Source of the DNA: JALZAI01 sp038207565
GTDB lineage: Bacteria > Actinomycetota > Actinomycetes > Mycobacteriales > Jatrophihabitantaceae
Reading direction: 5' to 3'
Assembly (NCBI GenBank): GCA_038207565.1
Contig: JBBQZQ010000005.1
Coordinates: 62,001-126,000 of the forward strand
Length of the DNA stretch: 64,000 nt
Every line of letters begins with the position of its first letter. Position 1 is the first letter of the stretch. Made by a program: the position numbers and the translations under genes. Shown in pieces: positions 41,585-50,393 of the stretch. The notes beneath the pieces are model-generated. The model worked only from the letters and a program-made list of their open reading frames with translations. It made no database searches and was not told where the DNA came from.

Positions 41585-42547
41585 GTGAGCGAGCACCGCA
41601 ACGTCATCATCATCGGGTCGGGGCCTGCCGGATACACCGCAGCCCTGTACACCGCCCGCGCCGACCTGGCGCCGCTGGTGTTCGAAGGCTCGCAGTACGG
41701 CGGCGCGCTGATGAACACCACCGAGGTCGAGAATTTCCCGGGCTTCCCGGACGGCATCGTCGGCCCCCAGCTGATGAACCACATCCGCGCCCAGGCCGAA
41801 CGCTTCGGCGCCGAACTCATCAGCGACGACGTCACCGAGGTCGATCTCACCGGACCGGTGAAGATCGTCCGGACGCACGGCGGCGAGTTCAGCGCCGACG
41901 CGGTGATCCTGTCGATGGGATCTGCCTACCGCAAGCTCGGCGTCGACCGCGAGGACGAGCTGTCCGGGCACGGCGTGTCCTGGTGTGCCACTTGCGACGG
42001 CTTCTTCTTCCGCGACAAGGACATCGCCGTCGTGGGCGGCGGCGACACCGCGATGGAAGAAGCAACCTTCCTCACTCGGTTCGCGAAGTCGGTGACCGTC
42101 GTGCACCGGCGCGACTCGCTGCGCGCCAGCCGGATCATGATCGACCGCGCGGAGGCGAACCCGAAGATTCGGTGGGCCTGGAACAGCGAGGTCGCGGCCA
42201 TCTCCGGGGACACCTCGGTGAACGCGGTCCGGCTGCGCGACACGGTCACCGCGGACGAGCGTGACCTGGCCGTCGGTGGGTTATTCATCGCGATCGGCCA
42301 CGAGCCGCGCAGCGAGCTGGTGCGCGGCCAAGTCGACCTCGACGCCGAAGGCTACGTGCTGACCGGGCAAGGCACGCACACCAATCTGGACGGCGTGTTC
42401 GCGGCCGGCGACCTCGTCGACCACACCTATCGTCAAGCGATCACGGCGGCCGGCACCGGTTGTCAGGCCGCCCTGGACGCGGAGCGCTTCCTCGCCACGC
42501 TCGAGGACACGCGCGCCGGAATGAGCCAGACCGCCGCGGCGTTCTAA
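41585..42547 (+). CDS. trxB: Thioredoxin-disulfide reductase
   Basis: A 320-residue FAD/NADPH enzyme that reduces thioredoxin. It has the FAD loop IIIGSGPAGYTAALYTARA, the redox pair in SWCATCDGFFF, the NADPH loop VVGGGDTAMEEATFL and the C-terminal FAD motif GVFAAGDLVD. GTG 41585 is chosen because it directly precedes the FAD strand, with AAGGAG ten bases upstream. trxA follows after 31 bases. In mycobacteria sigM and rsmA lie between murJ and trxB; here there are only 84 bases. Confidence 0.97.
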   Translation: MSEHRNVIIIGSGPAGYTAALYTARADLAPLVFEGSQYGGALMNTTEVENFPGFPDGIVGPQLMNHIRAQAERFGAELISDDVTEVDLTGPVKIVRTHGGEFSADAVILSMGSAYRKLGVDREDELSGHGVSWCATCDGFFFRDKDIAVVGGGDTAMEEATFLTRFAKSVTVVHRRDSLRASRIMIDRAEANPKIRWAWNSEVAAISGDTSVNAVRLRDTVTADERDLAVGGLFIAIGHEPRSELVRGQVDLDAEGYVLTGQGTHTNLDGVFAAGDLVDHTYRQAITAAGTGCQAALDAERFLATLEDTRAGMSQTAAAF

Positions 42548-42578
42548 GCACACACCATCCACCGACTGGGAGAAATTC

Positions 42579-42908
42579 ATGGGCAGCAACACCACCACCG
42601 TCACCGACCAGAGCTTCAGCGATGACGTCCTCGGCGCCGACAAGCCGGTTCTCGTGGACTTCTGGGCCGAGTGGTGCGGGCCGTGCCGCCAGGTAGCCCC
42701 GGTTCTCGAAGAGATCGCGGGTGAGCACGCCGACAAGCTCTCGGTCGTCAAGCTCAACATCGACGAGAACCCCGAGACGGCGCGCAACTACCAGGTGATG
42801 TCCATCCCGACAATGGCCGTCTTCTCCAAGGGCAAGATCGTGAAGACGATCGTGGGCGCCCGGCCGAAGGCCGCCATCCTCAAGGAACTCAGCGAATTCG
42901 TGGGCTGA
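42579..42908 (+). CDS. trxA: Thioredoxin
   Basis: A 109-residue cytoplasmic thiol-disulfide carrier. The active site is WAEWCGPCRQ with Cys33 and Cys36; the cis-Pro loop is SIPTMAVF. GGGAGAA precedes ATG 42579. It is the likely substrate of the TrxB encoded just upstream. A strong hairpin lies 15 bases after the stop. Confidence 0.97.
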   Translation: MGSNTTTVTDQSFSDDVLGADKPVLVDFWAEWCGPCRQVAPVLEEIAGEHADKLSVVKLNIDENPETARNYQVMSIPTMAVFSKGKIVKTIVGARPKAAILKELSEFVG

Positions 42909-42923
42909 CCCGCACGGTCCAGC

Positions 42924-42957
42924 GAAGCGGTCGCCGTCGACGGACGGCGGCCGCTTC
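42924..42957 (+). terminator. Hairpin terminator after trxA
   Basis: GAAGCGG-T-CGCCGTC (42924-42938) pairs with GACGGCG-G-CCGCTTC (42943-42957), a 15-bp stem with one T-G pair and a GACG loop. Only a short T-rich stretch follows. It ends the trxB-trxA transcript. Confidence 0.75.
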
Positions 42958-43082
42958 TGTGTTGCGAGCCGAGGTGCACCCCGCGGTAGCCGGACTCCGG
43001 GCGCCACGCCCGTGTCCGGAAGTTGCCTATCACGGTGGACCGGCGGCGTGTGCTTGAATCGCTGCCCAGGCCCTGAGGCACA

Positions 43083-44267
43083 ATGACCGACGGGCCCGAC
43101 AGCCCAGACCACCTGCCCGCAACCGACATACCCCGCGAGGACCCCGTCGATATGCAGCCCCTTCGCCGTGGCGCGTTCGGTAGCGCCGTCGCCGAGGTCC
43201 GTCGGATGCTGGCGTCGCTCGGCTTGCTCGACAACACCCGTCCACAGCAGGCCGACACCTTCGACGAGGCAACCGAACTCGCGGTACGCCACTTCCAGCA
43301 GAGCCGGGGCCTGACCGTGGACGGCACGGTCGGCCGCGAAACCTACGCCGGTCTCACCGGGGCGCACTGGCGCCTGGGCGACCGTGTGCTCGCACACGAG
43401 TCCGGGCACATGATGGTGGGCGACGATGTCAGCGCGCTGCAGACCCAGCTACTCGAAATCGGCTACGACCTTGCTCGCGCCGACGGGATGTTCGGGGTGC
43501 GAACCGCGGAGGGCCTGCGCGCGTTTCAGCGTGACTACGGCTTGGTGCCCGACGGAATCTGCGGCCCGGCCACCCTGCATGCCCTCCGCCAGCTCAAACG
43601 CCGGGTGACCGGGGGGCGCCCGCAGTTGCTGCGCGAGATGGTCGCCGTCGCCCAGGCGGGCCCCAGCCTGCTCGGCAAGCGCATCGTCCTCGACCCGGGA
43701 CACGGCGGCGGCGACCCCGGCACCGTCTACGGTGACCACACCGAGGCCGAGCTGGTCTGGGATCTGGCGGCGCGCCTGGAAGGCCGGCTCAAGGCCCTGG
43801 GCGTCACCTCGTGGCTGACGCGGGGTCCGCACAACGGAGCCAGCGATGAGGACCGCTCTGCCCTGGCCAACGATATCGGCGCAGATCTGGTGCTCTCGTT
43901 GCACATCGACGGGTTCTCCTCGGTGCGCGCCAACGGCATCGCGGCCTACTACTTCGGTGGGGCCGAATCCTCGTCCACCATCGGCGAGCGGCTCGCCGAC
44001 CTGGTACAGCGCGAGCTCGTGGCACGCACCGGCCTGACCGACGGCCGGATCCACGCGAAATCCTGGGCGTTGCTGCGGTTGACCAGGATGCCCGCCGTCC
44101 GCGTCGAACTCGGTTACCTCAGCTCGCCGATCGACCGTGCCCGGCTGACCGATCCGTTGTTCCGCGACACCGTCGCCGAGGGCCTGCTCGTCGCCGTGCA
44201 GCGGTTGTACCTACCGAAGGCAGACGACCCGCCCACCGGGATGATGCGGATTTCCGCACTGGCCTGA
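43083..44267 (+). CDS. CwlM-like N-acetylmuramoyl-L-alanine amidase
   Basis: A 394-residue protein with two N-terminal peptidoglycan-binding domains (VAEVRRMLASLGLL, and VSALQTQLLEIGYDLARADG) and a C-terminal amidase_3 domain. The zinc ligands are in LDPGHGGGDPG, the Glu in TEAELVWDL and the His in LSLHIDG; the catalytic Glu fits VRVELGYLSS. There is no signal peptide. Mycobacterial CwlM is a cytoplasmic relative that regulates MurA and lipid II export, so a regulatory role is likely here even though zinc residues are present. It lies at the same place as Rv3915. Confidence 0.9.
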   Translation: MTDGPDSPDHLPATDIPREDPVDMQPLRRGAFGSAVAEVRRMLASLGLLDNTRPQQADTFDEATELAVRHFQQSRGLTVDGTVGRETYAGLTGAHWRLGDRVLAHESGHMMVGDDVSALQTQLLEIGYDLARADGMFGVRTAEGLRAFQRDYGLVPDGICGPATLHALRQLKRRVTGGRPQLLREMVAVAQAGPSLLGKRIVLDPGHGGGDPGTVYGDHTEAELVWDLAARLEGRLKALGVTSWLTRGPHNGASDEDRSALANDIGADLVLSLHIDGFSSVRANGIAAYYFGGAESSSTIGERLADLVQRELVARTGLTDGRIHAKSWALLRLTRMPAVRVELGYLSSPIDRARLTDPLFRDTVAEGLLVAVQRLYLPKADDPPTGMMRISALA

Positions 44268-44297
44268 GGCGCATGGTGCCAGCACCGCGCTGCACGG

Positions 44298-44927
44298 CTA
44301 CCTGTTACGCGCGAGCGCCGGCACCTGGATGGAGCCGAGCAGCCGCTCCAGCGCGTACTCCACGTCCTCGCGCCAGGACACCAGGCTCTTCACCTCCAGG
44401 CGCAGGCGGGGCGTCCGGTGGTGCGGACGGACGGTCTTGAAACCGACGGCGAGCAGGAATTCCACCGGCAGCAAGCACGCCTGCGGGCTATCCTCGGCAA
44501 CGGCTCCGGTCCGCCCGAACGCCTCGATCGCCTTGATGCCGCGGCGCGTGACGTCGCCGGCGAGCCCTTGGATCAGCATGCGTCCGAGCCCTGCATCGGC
44601 GAACTCCGGCCGCAGCCGAGCCGACATCAGCAGGACGGCGTCGGGGCCGATCGGGGAGGTGGGGAAAGCGAGCGAGCGCGGCACGTACGCCGGCGGCGCG
44701 TACAGCACGTGACCGGCCGGGACCCCGTCGACGTAGAGCAACTGGCCGCAGCAACCCCATTCCAGCAGGGTCTCCGAGACCCAGGCCTCTTTCGCGACAT
44801 CCCGGGTTCGGTTCGCGCAGGCGCGATCGCCGGCGGGGGGATCGAGCTCCCAAAAGACGCAGGACCGGCACGGGTCGCTCAGGTCGTCGAGATTGTCGAG
44901 GGTCAGATTGACCAGGCGACGCGACAT
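44298..44927 (-). CDS. GNAT-family acetyltransferase with N-terminal Cys motif
   Basis: A 209-residue protein. The N-terminus has CRSCVFWELDPP and later CCGQLL; the GNAT core has AVLLMSARLRPEFADAGLGRMLIQG with the acetyl-CoA loop GLGRML. GAGGAG precedes ATG 44927. The gene sits between the CwlM-like amidase and the par genes, as Rv3916c does in mycobacteria. The acceptor is not known. Confidence 0.85.
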   Translation of the reverse strand: MSRRLVNLTLDNLDDLSDPCRSCVFWELDPPAGDRACANRTRDVAKEAWVSETLLEWGCCGQLLYVDGVPAGHVLYAPPAYVPRSLAFPTSPIGPDAVLLMSARLRPEFADAGLGRMLIQGLAGDVTRRGIKAIEAFGRTGAVAEDSPQACLLPVEFLLAVGFKTVRPHHRTPRLRLEVKSLVSWREDVEYALERLLGSIQVPALARNR

Positions 44928-45025
44928 GAAAATCTCCTCGGCGGCATGCGAGAGCTACCGAGCCGAGCGTATGCCGCGAAACGACGGGAATGCAGCCATC
45001 GGTTCCCGGTCACGTCCCGGTGTGC

Positions 45026-46243
45026 TCAGAGATTTCCGTCGTATCCGGCCAGAAACGTGGCGATGCGCCCGATGGCGAGGGTGAGGTCGTCCACGCGTGG
45101 CAGGGTGACGATGCGCAGGTGGTCCGGGTGCGGCCAATTGAACCCCGTCCCCTGCACGACGAGCACGTGCTGCTCGCGCAGCAACTCAAGGATGAAAGCC
45201 TGGTCGTCGTTGATCGGGTACCGCTCCTGGTCGAGCTTGGGGAACACGTACATCGCGCCCTTGGGCACGACGCAGCTCACGCCCGGAATGGCGGCCAGGG
45301 CAGCAAGCGCGGCATCGCGCTGTTCGAGTAGGCGGCCGCCCGGCAGGATGAGGTCGCGAATGCTCTGCCGGCCGCCCAGTGCGATCTGGACCGCGTGCTG
45401 CGCGGGCACGTTCGCGCACAGCCGCATGTTGGCCAGGATGGCGATGCCTTCGAGGTAGCTGGCGGCGTGTTTCTTCGGTCCGCTGACCATCAGCCAGCCC
45501 GCCCGGAAACCGGCCACCCGGTAGGCCTTGGACAATCCGTTGAAGGTCAGCGCAAACAGATCGGGGGCGACCTTGGCGAACGGCGTGTGCTCAGCGCCGT
45601 CGTAGAGAATCTTGTCGTAGATCTCGTCGGCGAGAACGACGAGGCCGTTCTCCCGGGCGATGCCGGCCAGCTCTGCAAGGACCGGCAGGGGGTAGACCGC
45701 GCCGGTGGGGTTGTTCGGGTTGATGAGGACGATCGCCTTGGTGTTCGGTGTGATCTTCGAACGCAGATCGTCGAGATCGGGCAACCAGCCCATCGATTCA
45801 TCGCAGAGATAATGCACCGGGCGGCCGCCTGCCAGACACGTCGCCGCCGTCCAGAGCGGGTAATCCGGGGCAGGGATGAGCACCTCGTCGCCGTTGTCGA
45901 GCATGGCCTGCAGCGCCATGGCGATCAGCTCGCTCACGCCGTTTCCGAGCCAGATGTCGTCCGGGTCGTCGATGTCGAGGCCGCGCTGTTGGTAGTGCTG
46001 CACGATCGCGGTGCGGGCCGAGAGCAGGCCCTGCGAATCGGAGTAGCCCTGCGCACTAGGCAGGTTGCGGATCACGTCGATCAGGATCTCCTCCGGCGCC
46101 TCGAAGCCGAACGGAGCGGGATTGCCGATGTTGAGCTTGATGATCCGGCGCCCTTCCTCCTCCAGGCGCTTGGCCTCTTGGAGCACCGGGCCGCGGATGT
46201 CGTAGCAGACGTCCTCGAGCTTGCGCGATTGCCGCAGATCCAC
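45026..46243 (-). CDS. Alanine/aspartate-type aminotransferase (AlaT-like)
   Basis: A 405-residue PLP enzyme of fold type I. It starts like AlaA/AlaT proteins (RQSRKLEDVCYDIRGPVLQE), then KLNIGNPAPFGFEAP. The PLP Lys is in NGLSKAYRVAGFRAGW, and substrate-binding Arg in PHPDHLRIVTLP. It probably makes alanine from pyruvate and glutamate. GTG 46243 is taken as the start because family similarity begins there; the open frame upstream is much longer but not conserved. A weak GCGGG is the only ribosome-site hint. Confidence 0.9.
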   Translation of the reverse strand: MDLRQSRKLEDVCYDIRGPVLQEAKRLEEEGRRIIKLNIGNPAPFGFEAPEEILIDVIRNLPSAQGYSDSQGLLSARTAIVQHYQQRGLDIDDPDDIWLGNGVSELIAMALQAMLDNGDEVLIPAPDYPLWTAATCLAGGRPVHYLCDESMGWLPDLDDLRSKITPNTKAIVLINPNNPTGAVYPLPVLAELAGIARENGLVVLADEIYDKILYDGAEHTPFAKVAPDLFALTFNGLSKAYRVAGFRAGWLMVSGPKKHAASYLEGIAILANMRLCANVPAQHAVQIALGGRQSIRDLILPGGRLLEQRDAALAALAAIPGVSCVVPKGAMYVFPKLDQERYPINDDQAFILELLREQHVLVVQGTGFNWPHPDHLRIVTLPRVDDLTLAIGRIATFLAGYDGNL

Positions 46244-46374
46244 CCCGCAACGATCGCACACGGCGGTGGTGGCTTCGAGCCGATATTGCCCGGTAGCGAC
46301 CCGTGTCCGGTCGGGCAGACCGGTGTCAGGGGGCCATCGAGCCCGGCAGGTTGCGATCCTGGCATGGTGGCGGC

Positions 46375-46971
46375 ATGGACCTTCGCGATGCCGTGCAGCG
46401 CCGCCGGATGATCCGCACGTACGACCCGGACCGGCCGGTACCGCGCGAGGTGATCGACGAACTGCTCCGGCTCGCCGTACGGGCGCCGTCGGCAGGTCAC
46501 ACCCAGGGGTGGGCCTTCCTGGTGCTGGAGGACGACACGTCCCGCGCGGCGTTCTGGTCGGTGACCTCGGACAGGCCACCGGATAGCTGGCTGGAACGCC
46601 TGCAGACCGCGCCAGTGCTTATTCTGTGCTTTTCCGACAAAATAGCTTATCTCGACCGGTACGCCGAGGCGGACAAGGGGATGACCGACCGGGACGAGAC
46701 GCAGTGGCCTGTCCCGTACTGGCATGTGGACACCGGCATGGCCGCGATGATCCTGCTGCTGGCGGCCACTGACCAGGGACTCGGCGCGTGCTTCTTCGGC
46801 GTTCCCGAGCAAAGCTGGCCGGCTCTGCGGACCGCCTTCAGCGTCCCCGAGCGGTTGACGCCGATCGGGGTCGTGAGCGTCGGCCATCCCGCCGCGGATC
46901 TGCGCTCACCCTCGCTCAAGCGGGGTCGTCGGGCGTTCGCCGACGTCGTTTCCTACGGCTCATTCGGCTGA
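46375..46971 (+). CDS. Nitroreductase-family flavoprotein
   Basis: A 198-residue FMN-dependent oxidoreductase. The N-terminus DLRDAVQRRRMIRTYDPDRP and RLAVRAPSAGHTQGW are typical; later come AAMILLLAATDQGLGACFFG and VVSVGHPAAD. The electron acceptor is unknown. It is divergent from the aminotransferase (131-base gap), and its last 19 bases overlap the end of parB. Confidence 0.9.
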   Translation: MDLRDAVQRRRMIRTYDPDRPVPREVIDELLRLAVRAPSAGHTQGWAFLVLEDDTSRAAFWSVTSDRPPDSWLERLQTAPVLILCFSDKIAYLDRYAEADKGMTDRDETQWPVPYWHVDTGMAAMILLLAATDQGLGACFFGVPEQSWPALRTAFSVPERLTPIGVVSVGHPAADLRSPSLKRGRRAFADVVSYGSFG

Positions 46972-48065
46972 TCTGCGTCAGTTGGCTCGCCGGCGGCGGC
47001 TGGGCTCGCCACCAGCTGGGGAGCCATGACTGCGACGATCCGCTCCAGGTCGTCGACCGAGGCGAATTCGACCGTGATCCTGCCCTTGCGCCGACCCAGT
47101 TCCACTCGTACCCGAGTGTCGAAGGTGTCCGACAGCTTGTCCGCCAGCTCACTGATCGCAGGTGCGCTGACTCGGACAGTGGCGGCTCGGCGGCCGGGTT
47201 TCCTCCCGCCGTGTCCGGGCAGATGCAGCGACACCAGCTCCTCGGTGGCGCGAACCGACAGGCCCTCGGCGACGATGCGGGTCGCCAGTTCCTCCTGGGC
47301 GTCGCCGCTGTCGAGTCCGAGCAGCGCCCGAGCGTGCCCGGCGCTCAAGACCCCGGCTGCCACGCGCCGCTGCACCGGCACCGGCAGGTTGAGCAGGCGG
47401 ATCGTGTTGCTGATCTGCGGACGGCTGCGCCCGAGCCGACCGGCTAGTTCGTCGTGCGTGCTGCCGAAATCCTCGAGCAGCTGTTGGTAGGCGGCAGCTT
47501 CTTCCAGCGGGTTCAACTGCGCGCGGTGCACGTTCTCCAGCAGCGCATCGCGCAACATCGCGTCGTCAGCCGTGGTCCGCACGATCGCCGCGATCTCGGT
47601 CAGCCCGGCGGCTGCGGCGGCGCGCAGGCGCCGTTCACCCATCACCAACTCATAGCCCTGCTCGAGCTCGCGCACCACGATCGGCTGGAGCACACCGAAC
47701 TCTCGGATGGAGTGGGTCAGCTCGGCCAGCGCGTCCTCGTCGAACGCCTGACGGGGCTGTTTGGCATTTGGACGGATGGCGGTGATCGCGACTTCGGCGA
47801 AACGCGCACCTGCCACCGGCAGCAGCTCGTGCGACACGGCAGGGCTGAGCGGAGTCTCGGCCGGCAGGCCCCCAAACGACCGGGCTTCGCCAGTTATCTC
47901 GCGCGGGTTCTCGGCAGGACTCGGATCGAGGGGGGCTTCCGGATGTCCGTTGGGCCGCGGCTCGTCGCCACGGGACGGGAGCGAAGGGAGCGCGGCCGGT
48001 GGCGCTGCGGGAATGAGCGCTCCCAGGCCGCGGCCCAGCCCGCCGATGCGCGGCCTGTCACTCAT
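46953..48065 (-). CDS. parB: Chromosome-partitioning protein ParB
   Basis: A 370-residue CTP-dependent DNA clamp that loads at parS and spreads. After a 95-residue linker come the ParB/Srx-like block (IRPNAKQPRQAFDEDALAEL, GERRLRAA), LLENVHRAQLNPLEEA and the helix-turn-helix ELAGRLGRSRPQISNTIRLL. A C-terminal dimer domain is present. ATG 48065 overlaps the parA stop (ATGA). Two perfect parS sites lie nearby, inside parA. Confidence 0.97.
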   Translation of the reverse strand: MSDRPRIGGLGRGLGALIPAAPPAALPSLPSRGDEPRPNGHPEAPLDPSPAENPREITGEARSFGGLPAETPLSPAVSHELLPVAGARFAEVAITAIRPNAKQPRQAFDEDALAELTHSIREFGVLQPIVVRELEQGYELVMGERRLRAAAAAGLTEIAAIVRTTADDAMLRDALLENVHRAQLNPLEEAAAYQQLLEDFGSTHDELAGRLGRSRPQISNTIRLLNLPVPVQRRVAAGVLSAGHARALLGLDSGDAQEELATRIVAEGLSVRATEELVSLHLPGHGGRKPGRRAATVRVSAPAISELADKLSDTFDTRVRVELGRRKGRITVEFASVDDLERIVAVMAPQLVASPAAAGEPTDADQPNEP

Positions 48066-49063
48066 CGCCCGCTCACCGCGGCCTCGATCGGCCGGCGGCC
48101 GCGTTCGGCGATCTCGCGGGCGGCCTGCAGATATTTGAGCGCACCGCGCGAACCCGCGTCGTAGGTCATCACCGTCTGGCCGAAGCCGGGCGCCTCGGAT
48201 ACGCGGACATTGCGGGGAATCACGGAATTCACGACGAGGTCCCCGAAGTGCCGACGCACCTCCGCGGCAACCTGGTCGGCCAGGCGCGTCCGGCTGTCGT
48301 ACATGGTCAACAACACCGTGGTGACCGCGAGCTCGGGATTGAGGTGCGCCCGCACCAACTCGACCGTGTTCAGCAACTGCGCCAGCCCTTCGAGGGCGTA
48401 GTACTCGCATTGAATCGGGATGAATACCTCGCGCGCGGCAACGAGAGCGTTCAAGGTCAGCAGTCCCAGCGACGGCGGGCAGTCGATGATGACGTAGTCC
48501 GGTGCCCGTCCCTCGTCACCCGCCTGTGCCAGATAGTCGCGAACGGCCCGCTGCAGGCGGTACTCGCGCGCTACCTGGGAGGTCAGTTCGATGTCAGCGC
48601 CGGCGAGATCCAGAGTCGCCGGAACGCAGGACATGGTGTCCGCGAACGGAGCGGCGACCGCGACCTCGGCGAGGGAACTGCCCGCGAGCAGCACCCCGTA
48701 GCTGGACGGCGTGCCCACCGGATGCTCGATCCCGAGCGCGGTACTGGCATTGCCCTGCGGGTCCAGATCGACCAGCAGGACCTCGAGGCCGTGCAGGGCC
48801 AGCGCTGCCGCAATGTTCACCGCGCTGGTTGTCTTGCCGACCCCGCCCTTCTGATTGGCCACCGCCAGGACGCGAGGTTGTACCGGCCGCGGCCAGCGCT
48901 CCTGCCCTACGTTCCTGACCCGCACGGCTTGCGCCGCCTCGCGGGCAATCGGCGTGTCACTGGTTTCACGTGAAACACCGAACTCGGCGAAGAGCGGATA
49001 GGTTTCACGTGAAACGTCGACCAGTGCCGCCTCGGCTCGGGCCGGTCCGGACGAATCGGTCAT
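48062..49063 (-). CDS. parA: Chromosome-partitioning ATPase ParA (Soj)
   Basis: A 333-residue deviant Walker ATPase that positions ParB-parS complexes. The P-loop is VANQKGGVGKTTSAVN, then LLVDLDPQGNASTAL and VIIDCPPSLGLLT. The first 60 residues are poorly conserved and contain VSRET twice, encoded by two parS sites. ATG 49063 overlaps the rsmG stop by four bases, supporting this start. Confidence 0.97.
   Translation of the reverse strand: MTDSSGPARAEAALVDVSRETYPLFAEFGVSRETSDTPIAREAAQAVRVRNVGQERWPRPVQPRVLAVANQKGGVGKTTSAVNIAAALALHGLEVLLVDLDPQGNASTALGIEHPVGTPSSYGVLLAGSSLAEVAVAAPFADTMSCVPATLDLAGADIELTSQVAREYRLQRAVRDYLAQAGDEGRAPDYVIIDCPPSLGLLTLNALVAAREVFIPIQCEYYALEGLAQLLNTVELVRAHLNPELAVTTVLLTMYDSRTRLADQVAAEVRRHFGDLVVNSVIPRNVRVSEAPGFGQTVMTYDAGSRGALKYLQAAREIAERGRRPIEAAVSGR
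48963..48976. promoter_or_regulatory. parS site 1
   Basis: GTTTCACGTGAAAC is the perfect palindromic core of the conserved ParB-binding site. It lies in the 5' part of parA, in phase with the VSRET codons. Confidence 0.95.
49002..49015. promoter_or_regulatory. parS site 2
   Basis: A second perfect GTTTCACGTGAAAC, 39 bases from the first, also within parA and in the same codon phase. Confidence 0.95.
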
Positions 49064-49755
49064 CGCGCTCCCTTTCCTCCTGCACTCTTTCTTCCTGAAC
49101 TCGTGCGACGCACTACATGCCCTCGAGTACTGACCACGACCGTCACCACAGGCTCCACGAGTCCCTCGCCACATTCCACGACGTCGGTCACGATCATGCC
49201 CAGCCCAACCAAAGTCACGTGGTGCTTCGCGACCTCGTCGGCAGCTGTCGAACCCTTCATCGCGACCAACCGGCCGCCCGGCACGAGCAGCGGCGAGCAC
49301 CAGCCGGCCAGCCGGTTCAACGGTGCCACGGCGCGGGCTGTCACCCAGGACGCAGCGCCGACTGTCGACACTGAATTTGCGTCCTCGGCCCGCCCGCGGA
49401 CGACGCGAACCTGGTGTCCCAATTTCAGCTTCTCGGTTGCTTCGAGGAGGAAGTCGACTCGACGCTGCGACGGTTCGAGAAGGTCGACACTTAAGTCTGG
49501 CCTGCGGATAGCGATGACCAGGCCGGGTAAGCCCGCGCCGCTACCCACATCCACCACCCTCGCCGCGGCGGGGAAGAGCTCGGTGATCGCAGCGCAATTG
49601 AGCAGGTGACGGCTCCACAACCGCTCGGGCTCGCGCGGGCCGATCAATCCACGCGGCACTGCGTCGGTCGCCAGCAGGTCGGCGAACTGCTTCGCCAGCG
49701 ACAACCGCGCACCGAAAACGGCCCCGGCGGACGCCGGGGCCGTTTCGATCGTCAT
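49060..49755 (-). CDS. rsmG: 16S rRNA (guanine-N7) methyltransferase RsmG
   Basis: A 231-residue SAM-dependent methyltransferase for G527 of 16S rRNA (E. coli numbering). It has LWSRHLLNCAAI, the SAM loop VVDVGSGAGLPGLVIAI and ASWVTARAVAPLNRL. ATG 49755 is the only sensible start, since the conserved AVFGARLSLAKQFADLLA begins ten residues later. There is no clear ribosome site, and a strong hairpin covers codons 4-13. It overlaps parA by ATGA and follows jag by 43 bases. Loss of RsmG gives low-level streptomycin resistance in other bacteria. Confidence 0.95.
   Translation of the reverse strand: MTIETAPASAGAVFGARLSLAKQFADLLATDAVPRGLIGPREPERLWSRHLLNCAAITELFPAAARVVDVGSGAGLPGLVIAIRRPDLSVDLLEPSQRRVDFLLEATEKLKLGHQVRVVRGRAEDANSVSTVGAASWVTARAVAPLNRLAGWCSPLLVPGGRLVAMKGSTAADEVAKHHVTLVGLGMIVTDVVECGEGLVEPVVTVVVSTRGHVVRRTSSGRKSAGGKGAR
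49716..49745 (-). promoter_or_regulatory. Strong hairpin at the start of rsmG
   Basis: On the minus strand AAACGGCCCCGGC pairs perfectly with GCCGGGGCCGTTT around a four-base loop, followed by one more T and then C. This 13-bp GC-rich stem begins ten bases after the rsmG start codon. It looks like an intrinsic terminator or translation attenuator within coding sequence. Confidence 0.55.
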
Positions 49756-49798
49756 CGCAGTCGCGATGCCGTCACGCGTGACCTGCTCGGGGCGCGGG

Positions 49799-50350
49799 TC
49801 ATCGGTCCAGCAGGACGACAACGCGCCGCTTCGGCTCCTCGCCCTCGGACTCGCTGAAGACACCGTCGATGCCGGACACGGCATCGTGCACGACCTTGCG
49901 TTCGAAGGGATTCATCGGGGCAAGGCGGGCCGCCTCGCCCGAGCTCCGGACCTGCGCGGCAGTCTCCGCCGCTAGCGCGCTCAACTCGGCACGGCGCGCC
50001 TGACGGTGGCCGCTGACGTCGAGCATCAATCGGCTGCGGGTGCCGGTCTTCTGCGCCACCGCCAGGCGCGTCAGTTCCTGCAGCGCGTCCAGAGTCTCAC
50101 CGCGCGGGCCGACGAGGGCGCTGAGGTTGCTGCCCACGATGGCCACGATGGCCCGGTCATTCTCCACGTCAAGGTCGATATCACCGTCGTAGTCGACGAT
50201 GTCGAGCAGGCGCTCGAGGTAATCCGCGGCGATGTCGCCCTCGTGGATCAGTGCCGCGTTCGGCTCGTCCGGATCGAAATCCCCGTCCGTGACCTCGTCA
50301 TCATCGGTGCGCTCAACATCGGACTCGGTGTCCGCTACCGTCTCAGCCAT
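49799..50350 (-). CDS. jag: Jag/KhpB-type RNA-binding protein
   Basis: A 183-residue protein with an acidic N-terminus, a KH domain (LVGPRGETLDALQELTRL) and an R3H domain (NPFERKVVHDAVSGIDG). Such proteins bind RNA and influence cell division and envelope growth. ATG 50350 lies 43 bases after yidC. The standard actinobacterial order yidC-jag-rsmG is kept. Confidence 0.93.
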   Translation of the reverse strand: MAETVADTESDVERTDDDEVTDGDFDPDEPNAALIHEGDIAADYLERLLDIVDYDGDIDLDVENDRAIVAIVGSNLSALVGPRGETLDALQELTRLAVAQKTGTRSRLMLDVSGHRQARRAELSALAAETAAQVRSSGEAARLAPMNPFERKVVHDAVSGIDGVFSESEGEEPKRRVVVLLDR

Positions 50351-50393
50351 TCTCGGGTGATCCTCTCCATGCTTGCTCGACGAATACAACGAG

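Noticed and set aside
46244..46579. Aminotransferase extension with a CDRC motif
   Set aside because: AlaT-type proteins start at about the chosen GTG; the CXXC is single and the rest of the extension overlaps the divergent nitroreductase gene.
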